Shown here piece after piece: positions 31,120-40,182 of a DNA stretch of 64,000 nucleotides (position 1 is the stretch's first letter; each line of letters begins with the position of its first letter). The stretch lies in assembly GCF_020042345.1 (NCBI RefSeq), contig NZ_CP083387.1, positions 2,170,001 through 2,234,000 on the forward strand, given 5' to 3'. This DNA is from Arachidicoccus terrestris. GTDB taxonomy: Bacteria > Bacteroidota > Bacteroidia > Chitinophagales > Chitinophagaceae. The notes under the pieces were generated by a model. That model searched no databases. It worked only from the letters and a program-made list of their open reading frames with translations, and was not told the origin of the DNA. A program made the position numbers and the translations under genes.

Positions 31120-34026
31120 TTAAGGGTTAAAATAAGAAACAGGTGCTCCTAGAAAACTCTGCTTTTCCATCCCAAAATCCAGCACCATTTTTTGCAATAC
31201 GACGCCGGGGGAGATAGCCCAAATTTTTAAAGTATGCAACCCCCTTCGGCTCAATTGTACCGCCTGGCTGATCTTCTTGATGCTGGCAGCAACTTCTTTT
31301 CTCCATGTGGGTATTGATTCCGAACCTTTATTGATATTCACAATTTCAGGCTGTCCGTCATCTATTGAATAAGCAAATTTAAGCCCGTCGTTATTCCATA
31401 TATTTAAAGTAGGAGACAGGTAAAAGCAGAGTTTTGCAGCACCTTCATCTCTTGTAAAAAAACGGTAGCAGATATTTGGATTTTTCCCATCTAATTTCAA
31501 TTCCTTAAAAGTAACCGGCATTGGCGTTACTGCGCCATTCGTCTTGCCAAACCCCGGAAGTGCGACCCATCTGATTCCCTGTCCAATTTTGGAAGAATCG
31601 CCTGCAAAACCCAATGCATCGATACTAACGATATCACCCGATTGAATGAATGCCTGATGAGGCAAATCATTGATTAATTCAGGCCGCAGGATTACACAAA
31701 TACGTTTAAACGTACCATCTGCACCTTTTATCTGTACAAATGCAGTTGGTATATTGCCCTTTATTTGATTTATTTTCTTCCAGTCCACGGACAAAGTAAC
31801 CTTCAGGTCATCCATCTCTGGGCTGACCATCCCTTTATTCTGACTTATTTTCAGGTAATTGGCGGATGCCTTAAGCATATATTTCACAGGTTGAGCCCCT
31901 TTGGCAAATATAGAAATAACGCCCTGCCGCCCATAGCCAGTCGCGCCTTCAACTCCTTCTTCCAAAAACAAAGTATCTGGTGTTGCTATACCAAGTATTG
32001 CCTTATTATCCAGGTGAATCTGCTGAACAGCCGGAACACTATTGTGTTCAGGTTGTTGCCAGTAAGTATACCCAATATGGGTCTGATCCATAAAATGATT
32101 CCATTTTCCACCAGCATTGACTTTATTATACCTGTGACTCAACAGACTATCAACTTTATAATAATACAGAACGCTGTCTGCATACTTATTGGTGGTGGAT
32201 CTATGCTGGCTCGCATATAAGTGATTTAGCGCCTGGGCGCGATATAACTTATATAAATTGGCACTGGCGGCTACTTGATAATCTACCAGTTCAAAATAAG
32301 CGGCCTTATAGGCTTCAGGAAGATTATCATATAGGGCATTGCTTTTAGCTGCCAGGGCATTATAATCGCGCACTACCAGATTCCACTCATCATAATTTTT
32401 AAGACTATATGTTTTGCTATCCAGGAGTTCTGGTTTAACCCGGGCATTGTATTTAGTATAGAGATGGATAATATTGGCAATCGGCTCAGCAAATAAGTCG
32501 CCAAATTGCTGTCTCGACCATTGAACGGTATAGGCAGGCAGATCACTATATCCCATCTGGTCAGGATTACGTGCGTAATCCAGAAAAAATGAGATCGGAA
32601 ACTCCATCGGCTTTAAATCTCCCACATTTACAATCCAGATCTGGTTAGCCCCATAGGCGTATGCCATGTGCATTTGTTCCCAGGTTCTTTCTATCGTGTT
32701 TGTATTAATCCACTTATAATTCCTTGGGCCACCTACATAATCAAAATGGTAATAGATGCCATAACCTCCGCTTCTGTATGTATCGTCTAACCTGGGAAGT
32801 CTTCTTAAATTACCCCAGTTGTCATCGCAGAGCAGCAGAGTAACATCATCAGGCACGCGCATGCCTTTATCATAATAGTCCTGTACCTCCTTATAAAGAG
32901 CCCAAAGCTGGGGCGTTTTAGCAGCAGGCTTACCCGTTACCTCCTCTAATATCGTTCGCTGATCCTTAACAATATTCTCCAATAGAGCAATATTGCTTCC
33001 TTCAGTCATAGGCATGTCCCCGTCTCCACGCATTCCAATGGTCACAATGCTTTCATGCGTTCCCATATGCTCAATTCCCTTTTTCCAGAAGTCCTGCAAA
33101 ACCCGCTTATTTTCTTGATAGTTCCAGGCACCTTTGCCATACCGTTTCCATTCCTGCTGAGCCCTCAGCATCGGTTCATGATGTGAGGTTCCCATCACTA
33201 TCCCATATTGATCTGCCAAAACCGGGTTCAGTGTATCATCGTCATTAAAAGCATTTCCCCACATGGCTGGCCATAAATAATTAGCCTTCAACCGAAGCAA
33301 TAATTCAAAGACTTTTGTATAGAACTTATGGTTAAATCCACCGAATTGCTCATGGACCCAGCCCGACAAAGCGGGCGCTTCATCATTTAAAAAAATGCCT
33401 CTGTATTTAACTTTTGGAGAAGGTAAGACCTGCGATCCCTCCAAACAGTAGATACGATCGTGTTGTACTACGGGAACATCTGCCCAATAATACCAGGGAG
33501 AAACTCCTATTTGCCTGGAAAGCTCATAAATACCATAGATAGTCCCTCTTTTATCACTGCCCGCAATGACTAGTGCTTTTTTAATACCAGGCAGTGGCGC
33601 TTCCACCACCTGCATTAGCGTGCTTTCCCATTTCCCGCCCACATCACTTACTTTGATAACACCTCGGCGTATCAATCCGTCAATAAGTGTGCTATGACCA
33701 ATAGTTCCTGCAATTATAGCGTATTCATTATTTCCGGGCGTTTCGATACCATGCATTAGCGGTGCGGCAATTCCGGTTACTCTTTTAAAATCCTGACTCA
33801 GATTTTCACTTGCGATAGCCACGCCTTTCCAATCATCCGCCGAAATCATTATTGGCGTCACCCGGCTGTTATCCGCCAGCACAAACGCACCGTCTCCCTG
33901 AACACTCTTCATGGAAAAGCTAATCATCTGCTTTTGTGCTTTCAGGGTAGTCAAGAAGCCCCCTGCTACCGTCAACACTAAAAAACAAACCTTTAATGTT
34001 TTTGTCCTTACTCTTTCATGCTTCAT
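31120..34026 (-). CDS. GH115 xylan alpha-1,2-glucuronidase
   Basis: A protein of about 968 residues of family 115, which removes (4-O-methyl)glucuronic acid from internal positions of xylan. Typical family blocks are KRGTIYGIYELSRQIGVSPWYYWADVPV, YRGIFLNDEAPALSGWVHEQFGGFNHKFY and LLRLKANYLWPAMWGNAFNDDD. GTSHHEPMLRAQQEW, VTIGMRGDGDMPM and LLCDDNWGNLRRLP also fit. A C-terminal GH115 beta-sandwich domain ends the protein. I start at the ATG at 34026 (MKHERVRTK, before the signal peptide); an ATG at 34038 is 4 codons upstream. It lies between GH10 and the SGNH esterase, making a compact set for glucuronoxylan attack. Confidence 0.95.
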   Translation of the reverse strand: MKHERVRTKTLKVCFLVLTVAGGFLTTLKAQKQMISFSMKSVQGDGAFVLADNSRVTPIMISADDWKGVAIASENLSQDFKRVTGIAAPLMHGIETPGNNEYAIIAGTIGHSTLIDGLIRRGVIKVSDVGGKWESTLMQVVEAPLPGIKKALVIAGSDKRGTIYGIYELSRQIGVSPWYYWADVPVVQHDRIYCLEGSQVLPSPKVKYRGIFLNDEAPALSGWVHEQFGGFNHKFYTKVFELLLRLKANYLWPAMWGNAFNDDDTLNPVLADQYGIVMGTSHHEPMLRAQQEWKRYGKGAWNYQENKRVLQDFWKKGIEHMGTHESIVTIGMRGDGDMPMTEGSNIALLENIVKDQRTILEEVTGKPAAKTPQLWALYKEVQDYYDKGMRVPDDVTLLLCDDNWGNLRRLPRLDDTYRSGGYGIYYHFDYVGGPRNYKWINTNTIERTWEQMHMAYAYGANQIWIVNVGDLKPMEFPISFFLDYARNPDQMGYSDLPAYTVQWSRQQFGDLFAEPIANIIHLYTKYNARVKPELLDSKTYSLKNYDEWNLVVRDYNALAAKSNALYDNLPEAYKAAYFELVDYQVAASANLYKLYRAQALNHLYASQHRSTTNKYADSVLYYYKVDSLLSHRYNKVNAGGKWNHFMDQTHIGYTYWQQPEHNSVPAVQQIHLDNKAILGIATPDTLFLEEGVEGATGYGRQGVISIFAKGAQPVKYMLKASANYLKISQNKGMVSPEMDDLKVTLSVDWKKINQIKGNIPTAFVQIKGADGTFKRICVILRPELINDLPHQAFIQSGDIVSIDALGFAGDSSKIGQGIRWVALPGFGKTNGAVTPMPVTFKELKLDGKNPNICYRFFTRDEGAAKLCFYLSPTLNIWNNDGLKFAYSIDDGQPEIVNINKGSESIPTWRKEVAASIKKISQAVQLSRRGLHTLKIWAISPGVVLQKMVLDFGMEKQSFLGAPVSYFNP

Positions 34027-34095
34027 AATGGATTCCAATTAAATTTAAAAGCAGGCATCCAGCTAACACCATTTTGACGTTCAACAACATAGGTA

Positions 34096-35271
34096 TTAAA
34101 AATCAGTGACAGCCTGATAAGCAGCCTTTCTGTGAAGCGCACTGTCAAATAATAACGGATAATTTCTACGTCCAGGCACCGGATAGTTATTGAGCCAACT
34201 GTCATTATCTGATACATTCCAGAAGGTGACACTGGTAATTACGCCTTTATAATCCCTAAATACGTTAAACACCATTTTGTAAAAGGCGGCTTGTTTTTCT
34301 TCCAGTGCTCCCTCATATACCACCTTATCCTTGGGTAAGAGTGCCCGACGGTTTTTCTCCCAAGGAAATACAGAAACATCCAACTCCGTAATCTGTATTT
34401 TAAGTCCCAGACTCTTATACAAATCCAGTGCGGAGCGCAGCTCCGCTTCTGTCGGCTGATAAATTGACCAATGTGCCTGAATGCCAATACCAGTAATAGG
34501 AACGCCCCTGCTCTTCAATCCCTTAAGTAGTTTATAGATCCTTTTGGCCTTCTCCGGAATGACTGCATTATAATCATTATAATAAAGCGCTGCTTTCGGG
34601 TCCACCCTGTGCGCATACCAAAAGGCGCTATCAATGAATGAAGAGCCACAGATTTTGAGCCAGGGGCTGTTTCTTAAAAACTCAGAGGGATTATCACTGA
34701 TGGCCTCATTGACCACATCCCAGGCGTAAATATCTTTATGGTAACGGCCTACAACCGTCTGTATATGGCTTTTTAACCGGGCAAATAAACTGTCTTTTGA
34801 CACTTGCGCGCCTTGTGCATCTTTAAAAATCCACCTGGGCGTCTGCTCGTGCCAGCAGAGATTATGGCCCCTTATTTTCAATCCGTGCCCGCGGGCAAAG
34901 GCAACGATTTTATCAGCAGCACTAAAATTATACTGATCCTGTCTTGGATGGATAGGTCCCATCTTCATATCATTCTCTGGCGTAATGCTATTAAATTCCT
35001 TAAGAATCAGGGCCTGGGCCGGTCCATGGATATTATAACTATTTACGGCTACTCCAACAGGAAAATAGCCGCTGTAATAATCTTTAAGCCCTTTGGATGT
35101 TTTGGACTGGTTGTCCTTATTGTCCGTCCTGGATTCAGAAGCAGAAACGGCGCATCCAGTTAATACCAGACTCACAAATAGGGCTGAGGACACCGCTACA
35201 GTTATTGCCTGAGCTGCCCCCAAGAACCTATGCCGTATTGCAGGTCTCTTCAAATTTAAATATTGTCGCAT
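34096..35271 (-). CDS. GH10 endo-1,4-beta-xylanase lipoprotein
   Basis: Endo-xylanase of 391 residues with a single GH10 (beta/alpha)8 domain. The N-terminus ends in a lipobox LVLTGC with Cys40, so the enzyme is probably anchored to the outer membrane and surface exposed. Family motifs are ITPENDMKMGPIHP, IRGHNLCWHEQTPRW, the acid/base Glu189 in DVVNEAI and the nucleophile Glu296 in ITELDVSVF. The basic, long signal region (about 40 residues) is unusual but contains a clear hydrophobic core. It is the only endo-xylanase in the window and therefore the enzyme that must start backbone cleavage. Confidence 0.96.
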   Translation of the reverse strand: MRQYLNLKRPAIRHRFLGAAQAITVAVSSALFVSLVLTGCAVSASESRTDNKDNQSKTSKGLKDYYSGYFPVGVAVNSYNIHGPAQALILKEFNSITPENDMKMGPIHPRQDQYNFSAADKIVAFARGHGLKIRGHNLCWHEQTPRWIFKDAQGAQVSKDSLFARLKSHIQTVVGRYHKDIYAWDVVNEAISDNPSEFLRNSPWLKICGSSFIDSAFWYAHRVDPKAALYYNDYNAVIPEKAKRIYKLLKGLKSRGVPITGIGIQAHWSIYQPTEAELRSALDLYKSLGLKIQITELDVSVFPWEKNRRALLPKDKVVYEGALEEKQAAFYKMVFNVFRDYKGVITSVTFWNVSDNDSWLNNYPVPGRRNYPLLFDSALHRKAAYQAVTDF

Positions 35272-35492
35272 ATTAATTCGGTTAAGATCGCTTAAAAAGA
35301 AAGTTCGTTGTTAAATAATATGACCGAGGAATAGCCTTCCATCTCATCGCCGCTCAGCGACCCAATAAGGGAGCCTTCGCAATACAAATGGGATGTCAGC
35401 CAAGACGTCATTACGACATCCAAATGAAAAGATATTGATAAGGTTACTTTATAAGCCCCCTACCTGTTAATGATTCTCAGTGTTCTAAGGAA

Positions 35493-37679
35493 TTACTTTA
35501 CCTCAATAGTGAGGGTACGCAAAGCTGGTGCACCCAACTCCTGACTCCTGGCTATTGGTGAACTCCCGCCTACATAAATTTTATAAGTGCCTTTGGGCAA
35601 TACTGATTTTCCCTCTTCGTTATAGACTTTTAAATCATCTGCCGTCAAGGTAAAGCTTACTTGCTGATTGGCGCCCCCGCCTACCTCAATGCGCTTAAAA
35701 GCTTTAAGTGAATAATTAGGTGTTTCAAATGACTGATCCGGAACTGCTACATATAATTGCACCACTTCATCACTCGCGGTCTTCGCTTCATTTTTCACAT
35801 TCACTGTCAGGTTTATTTTTTGCTGCCCCTTGTTTAGGACTTTACGGTCTGCTTTTAAATCCTCATAAACAAACTGTCCGTAGCTCAAGCCAAACCCAAA
35901 TGGATACATAGGTGCTTTTTCCATATACCGGTAGGTACGGCCGGTCATGTCATAATTTTTATAATCTGGCAAATCATCCAGGCTCATCGGAAAGGTTACC
36001 GGTAATTTCCCTGATGGTGATTGGTTGCCAAAGATAATATCGGCGACCGCATTTCCACCTTCTTCACCCGGATACCAGACCATCAAAACTGCGTCAGATA
36101 ATTCATGCACTTCTTTTAAATTCATTGGGCTGCCACCTGTTACAATAGTGACAATTTTCCCTTTGTAACCTTTACGTAATTTCTCCAAAAATGCCACCTG
36201 ATTCGCTGGAATATTATAATCCAGACGATCTCCAAAATGCTTAGAAGCAATGGCCTCTCCTTCTTCTCCTTCCAGCGTGCCATCAATACCCAAAACTACA
36301 AAAATAGCTTCCGCCTGCTGCGCATCACCTGTTGTCCAGTCAATGGGGTTATCATTGGGACGGTCCATCAGAATACCCTTGCGGTATTGCAGCTGACTGC
36401 CCTTGGCAATATGACCCGCGATACCTTCCAAAATGGTGCTCATTTGATTATTTACTCCATAATAATTGCCAATCAAGGCTTCCATATTAGTAGCATTAGG
36501 GCCAGTGATATAATATTTTTGCAGGTTATTTGCCAGTGGCAGCGTATGATCACTGTTTTTAAGCATCACCACAGACTCTACCGCTGCTTTATGCGCCAAT
36601 TTACGATGGGCTTCACTATTTAATTCATCGGGGCTGATTTTATCATAAGGATTACTACCAGCGGGATCTAAAAGCCCGAGTTTAATGCGCGTGCGGGTAA
36701 CAGCAGCCAGTGCACTATCCACCTTTGCTTCAGTAGTTAATCCCTGTTTAATGGCATCCACCAAAGCATAATAAGTCGTTCCACAATTTAGATCAAGCCC
36801 CTTATTAATGGCAAGTGCGGCGGCTTCAGCTGGCGTCTTCACTAAATGATGCCCAGTATAAAGATCTTGTACTGCGTCACAATCTGAAACGATATGTCCT
36901 TTAAAACCCCACCAGCCTCTGAGCACTGTATCTATTAAGAAGTCGCTGGCACTACATGCCTCACCGTTTACGCGGTTATAAGCTGACATAAATGACTCTA
37001 CACCGGCCTTTGTCAGTGCATGAAAGGCGGGAAAATACGTTTCCTGCATGTCCTGCAAACTTACTTTAGCATCAAATTCATGACGTAGTTTTTCCGGTCC
37101 ACTATGAATGGCATAATGCTTGGCACAGGCAGCGGCCATCAGGTGCGCTGGATCATTGCCTTGTAGTCCTTCAACAAAGGCCACTCCCATCTGTGAAGTC
37201 AGATACGGATCTTCTCCATAGGTCTCCTGACCGCGGCCCCATCTGGGGTCTCTAAATATATTAATATTGGGCGTCCAAAAGGACAATCCTCCATATTGTA
37301 TCTCGTAGCCGTTTTTGCGATTGATATTAAATTGTGCCCTGGCCTCCTTGCCAATGGCGGTGGATATCTGTTTAAGCAGTTCTGGATCAAAGGTTGCCGC
37401 TTCCCCGATAGCCTGAGGAAAAATAGTCGCAACTCCTGATCGGCCCAAACCATGCAGCGCTTCATTCCACCAGTTATATGCAGGCACTCCCAAGCGTTGT
37501 ATGGCGGGCGTATTATTCATTAATTGATCCACCTTTTCTTTTAGTGTCAATTGAGAAATGAAGTCGTTCACGCGGACATCGACAGATTTGGAAGGGTCCT
37601 TAAAATCCTGTCCACTGGCGGCTCCTGCCAGGATAATGGCTACTGTAAGAATACCCAGTTTAATGCTGATTCGTTTCAT
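35493..37679 (-). CDS. GH3 beta-xylosidase/beta-glucosidase
   Basis: A 728-residue secreted family 3 enzyme. After the signal peptide (MKRISIKLGILTVAIILAGAASGQ) comes the GH3 barrel with RLGVPAYNWWNEALHG and NIFRDPRWGRGQETYGEDPYL. The nucleophile Asp is in HIVSDCDAVQDLY. The C-terminal alpha/beta sandwich and a fibronectin-III-like domain follow, with no PA14 insert. It is therefore a shorter relative of the GH3 at 2970-5585. It is the first gene of the GH3-GH10-GH115-SGNH run. A one-mismatch XylR operator is 44 bp upstream of its ATG. The AHRKLAHKAA and LPVTF/FGFGLSY blocks support a xylosidase-like member. Confidence 0.93.
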   Translation of the reverse strand: MKRISIKLGILTVAIILAGAASGQDFKDPSKSVDVRVNDFISQLTLKEKVDQLMNNTPAIQRLGVPAYNWWNEALHGLGRSGVATIFPQAIGEAATFDPELLKQISTAIGKEARAQFNINRKNGYEIQYGGLSFWTPNINIFRDPRWGRGQETYGEDPYLTSQMGVAFVEGLQGNDPAHLMAAACAKHYAIHSGPEKLRHEFDAKVSLQDMQETYFPAFHALTKAGVESFMSAYNRVNGEACSASDFLIDTVLRGWWGFKGHIVSDCDAVQDLYTGHHLVKTPAEAAALAINKGLDLNCGTTYYALVDAIKQGLTTEAKVDSALAAVTRTRIKLGLLDPAGSNPYDKISPDELNSEAHRKLAHKAAVESVVMLKNSDHTLPLANNLQKYYITGPNATNMEALIGNYYGVNNQMSTILEGIAGHIAKGSQLQYRKGILMDRPNDNPIDWTTGDAQQAEAIFVVLGIDGTLEGEEGEAIASKHFGDRLDYNIPANQVAFLEKLRKGYKGKIVTIVTGGSPMNLKEVHELSDAVLMVWYPGEEGGNAVADIIFGNQSPSGKLPVTFPMSLDDLPDYKNYDMTGRTYRYMEKAPMYPFGFGLSYGQFVYEDLKADRKVLNKGQQKINLTVNVKNEAKTASDEVVQLYVAVPDQSFETPNYSLKAFKRIEVGGGANQQVSFTLTADDLKVYNEEGKSVLPKGTYKIYVGGSSPIARSQELGAPALRTLTIEVK

Positions 37680-37722
37680 GACAAATGAATAATTTTAAGG
37701 GAAGGTAATAAATAATTTGAAA

Positions 37723-37738
37723 TTGCAATCGATTGTAA
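37723..37738. promoter_or_regulatory. LacI-family operator upstream of GH3 (1 mismatch)
   Basis: TTGCAATCGATTGTAA differs from the perfect 16-bp palindrome by one base (C to T at position 14). It sits 44 bp before the GH3 ATG, and an ATTG on the minus strand inside it could serve as a -33 box ahead of a weak TACCTTCC. Confidence 0.7.
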
Positions 37739-37769
37739 TAAATAAAATTAAACTTAATGCGTTTATGCA

Positions 37770-37777
37770 TACGTTTG
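37770..37777 (+). promoter_or_regulatory. Possible -7 element for the pirin cluster
   Basis: TACGTTTG matches TAnnTTTG on the plus strand, about 205 bp before the pirin ATG. No clear TTTG box at the right spacing was seen, and the leader would be long, so this is tentative. Confidence 0.25.
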
Positions 37778-37982
37778 TATACCGTGAATATGAACTGTTT
37801 TACAAGATGTGGCAAACGGGATTTACTTTTACTTTTTTTTGGTTTACCTGTTTGTTTTCTCCTTAAAAATAAAATCGATTGCCCCTGTTTACACCCAAAG
37901 CCGCTGCGAAAAATAAGCAGCCGGCACCACAATAATTTGTATATTCGGGAAATAACCTGTCTTACTAAAATCAACTTCAATC

Positions 37983-38870
37983 ATGTCCAACATTGATATC
38001 ATATTACCCGAAAAAGCCGCGGATATCGGTAATTTTCTGGTCGGGAGGTTATTGCCTTTCCGGCAAAAACGCAGTGTAGGCCCTTTTGTGTTTATTGACC
38101 ATATGGGACCGGCAAAAATGTCCGCCGCCGACAATCTGGATATAGGCCCGCATCCCCATATCGGCCTGTCAACACTGACTTACTTATTTGAGGGAGCTAT
38201 TATGCATAGAGACAGCCTGGACAATGCGGTGGAGATCTATCCCGGGGATGTAAACTGGATGACCGCCGGCAAAGGAATCACCCATTCAGAAAGGACTCCC
38301 GACGGACTCCGTCACCAGGATAAATTTTTGCACGGCTTACAGATCTGGATCGCCCTCCCCAAAGACAAACAGGAAATGGATCCTTCTTTTGTACATATTA
38401 AGGGGGATAGCCTACCGGTCTGGGAGGAAGGCGGAGCAAGGCTAAAACTGATTGCCGGATCCATCGGGACACACAGATCTCCCGTTCCCGTTTACAGTCC
38501 GTTATATATGCTGGAAATCAAATCCGACCGTGATATGACCATTGATCTTACTGACCGCCTGTACGGAGAAAGCGGGCTGTATATCGTCAAGGGCAGTATC
38601 GAAAATCAGGGGCACAATTATGGACCCGGCCAGCTGTTAATTACCAAGGATGCCCATCTGTGCACCTTCAACATAACAGCGGGCAGCGATATATATCTAT
38701 TTGGCGGCGAGCCTTTCCCGGAGGAACGGTTTATATACTGGAATTTTGTTTCTACTGACAAAGAAAGAATTGAGCAGGCCAAGGCAGACTGGACAGCAGG
38801 GCGTTTTCCCAAAGTCCCCCATGAAACGGGCTTTACACCCCTTCCCGGGACTAAACCTCCGGCAACTTAA
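37983..38870 (+). CDS. Pirin-family protein (bicupin, quercetinase-like)
   Basis: A 295-residue cytoplasmic pirin with two cupin domains. The N-terminal domain has FVFIDHMGPAKMS and the metal-binding GPHPHIGLSTLTYLFEGAIMHRDS followed by DVNWMTAGKGITHSER, which together carry the expected three His and one Glu. Pirins act as quercetin 2,3-dioxygenases or redox-linked regulators. It is the first gene of a plus-strand group with two ring-cleaving dioxygenases, an esterase and OsmC, which favours a role in oxidation or detoxification of phenolic compounds. The last 20 residues are proline rich (FTPLPGTKPPAT). Confidence 0.9.
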   Translation: MSNIDIILPEKAADIGNFLVGRLLPFRQKRSVGPFVFIDHMGPAKMSAADNLDIGPHPHIGLSTLTYLFEGAIMHRDSLDNAVEIYPGDVNWMTAGKGITHSERTPDGLRHQDKFLHGLQIWIALPKDKQEMDPSFVHIKGDSLPVWEEGGARLKLIAGSIGTHRSPVPVYSPLYMLEIKSDRDMTIDLTDRLYGESGLYIVKGSIENQGHNYGPGQLLITKDAHLCTFNITAGSDIYLFGGEPFPEERFIYWNFVSTDKERIEQAKADWTAGRFPKVPHETGFTPLPGTKPPAT

Positions 38871-38902
38871 TCTAGGTTATTTTTCCCGGCCTGTACCCGA
38901 CG

Positions 38903-38910
38903 TAACTTTG
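38903..38910 (+). promoter_or_regulatory. Putative -7 element ahead of the first ring-cleaving dioxygenase
   Basis: TAACTTTG fits the TAnnTTTG consensus and lies 20 bp before the ATG at 38931. It would give the dioxygenase gene its own start, separate from pirin. Confidence 0.45.
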
Positions 38911-38930
38911 TCCTATTAAAAATCTGAATC

Positions 38931-39863
38931 ATGAAAGAAAATCAAGTAATAGGACTGCACCATATAACGGCCATCGCAAATGAGGCTAAAAGAAACCTGG
39001 ATTTCTATACCAAAGTATTAGGATTACGCATGGTCAAGAAAACCGTGAACTTTGACGACCCGGGTACATATCACTTTTATTACGGTAACGAGTCAGGCAC
39101 TCCGGGAACCATTCTCACCTTCTTCCCCTGGGAAGGCATCGGCGCCGGCCGTAACGGTTCAGGCCTGGCCACTCATATTGGATACAGTGTGCCAAAAGGA
39201 GCCTTAAGCTTCTGGAAGCAAAGGCTGACACAGTTTAATGTACCCTTTGACGAGGGAGAAGTATTTGGCGAGCCCCTCATCTCATTTAAGGATCCGGACG
39301 GGCTGCAGTTGCAGTTTGTTGAAGCCGCGGATCCGGACAACCGCCCCCCCTGGCAGACACCTGAAATCAACGGTGATGTCGCACTAAAGGGGTTTTACAA
39401 CGTGACCCTCACACTGGATAAAGCAGACGCCACAGCCAAAATACTGACCGACATCCTTGGTTATGATTTACAAAAACAGGAGGCGGGCAGACTCCGCTTC
39501 GGCACTTCAAACATCGATACCGCAAATATCGTCGATATACTGGAAACTCCGGACGGCCCCAGAGGGTATAATGCTGCCGGGACTAACCACCATATCGCTT
39601 TTAGGGTCAAGGACGACAATATCTTGATGGACTACCGGGAAAAAGTACTGGCTGCCGGTCTGAGCATCACACCTAAAATCGACCGGGATTATTTCTTTTC
39701 CCTTTACTTCAGGGAACCGGGAGGAATCCTGTTTGAGCTGGCCACCGACAACCCCGGATTTACAAAAGATGAACCCTTGTCCACTTTAGGCACGGAGCTC
39801 AAGCTACCTAAACAGTATGAAGGCTTGCGCTCAAAAATCGAAAAGGCATTGCCTCAACTTTAA
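38931..39863 (+). CDS. Ring-cleaving dioxygenase of the VOC superfamily (MhqO-like)
   Basis: A 310-residue protein made of two glyoxalase/VOC modules. The first metal His is in GLHHITAIANEAKRNLDFYTKVLGLRMVKKTVNFDDP. A second His is in GTNHHIAFRVKDDN and the Glu ligand is in GGILFELATD, the usual 2-His-1-Glu iron site of type I extradiol dioxygenases. Relatives such as Bacillus MhqO are induced by hydroquinones and catechols. The protein is a paralogue of the one encoded at 40183-41142, two genes downstream. Substrate specificity cannot be read from sequence. Confidence 0.88.
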   Translation: MKENQVIGLHHITAIANEAKRNLDFYTKVLGLRMVKKTVNFDDPGTYHFYYGNESGTPGTILTFFPWEGIGAGRNGSGLATHIGYSVPKGALSFWKQRLTQFNVPFDEGEVFGEPLISFKDPDGLQLQFVEAADPDNRPPWQTPEINGDVALKGFYNVTLTLDKADATAKILTDILGYDLQKQEAGRLRFGTSNIDTANIVDILETPDGPRGYNAAGTNHHIAFRVKDDNILMDYREKVLAAGLSITPKIDRDYFFSLYFREPGGILFELATDNPGFTKDEPLSTLGTELKLPKQYEGLRSKIEKALPQL

Positions 39864-39874
39864 AAAAAAGCAAA

Positions 39875-40177
39875 ATGGAAACAACAAAAGTCGTATTAGA
39901 TGACAATGGGTTTGGTGAGGTTGAGCTCTTCAGTGATGGCATCAAAGCGGGTAAAATGGATATTTCCGTGGAAGGCAACCTGCTTACCGTATACCACACC
40001 GAAGTAGACGAAACTTATTCGGGCAAAGGTTTTGGTAAAATATTACTGGCCAGTCTGGTCACCTATGCGAGATCCAACAATTTATTGATAAAACCGCTCT
40101 GCCCCTATGTACACCTCCAGTTCAGGCGTCATGGAGCGGATTATGCCGACATCTGGTATAAAGAAACCAAGCACTAA
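39875..40177 (+). CDS. Small GNAT-like N-acetyltransferase
   Basis: A 100-residue protein of the short GNAT subfamily (Acetyltransf_CG, YidJ type). The acetyl-CoA pyrophosphate loop is EVDETYSGKGFGKILL, followed by helix LVTYARSNNLLIKPLCPYVHLQFRRH. The Cys in LCPY is a feature of this subfamily, in which it replaces part of the usual acceptor site. It is 11 bp after the first dioxygenase and 5 bp before the second, so it is within the same operon. Its role in the cluster is unknown. Confidence 0.85.
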   Translation: METTKVVLDDNGFGEVELFSDGIKAGKMDISVEGNLLTVYHTEVDETYSGKGFGKILLASLVTYARSNNLLIKPLCPYVHLQFRRHGADYADIWYKETKH

Positions 40178-40182
40178 ACAGC

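Larger units (their letters stand above)
37680..37982. other. Divergent GH3/pirin intergenic region
   Basis: This 303-bp gap separates the xylan locus from the pirin gene cluster. It holds an operator-like palindrome (37723-37738), an AATCGATTGC half site (37874-37883) and a TAnnTTTG match on the plus strand (37770-37777). The base composition rises in GC to the right of it. Confidence 0.55.
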
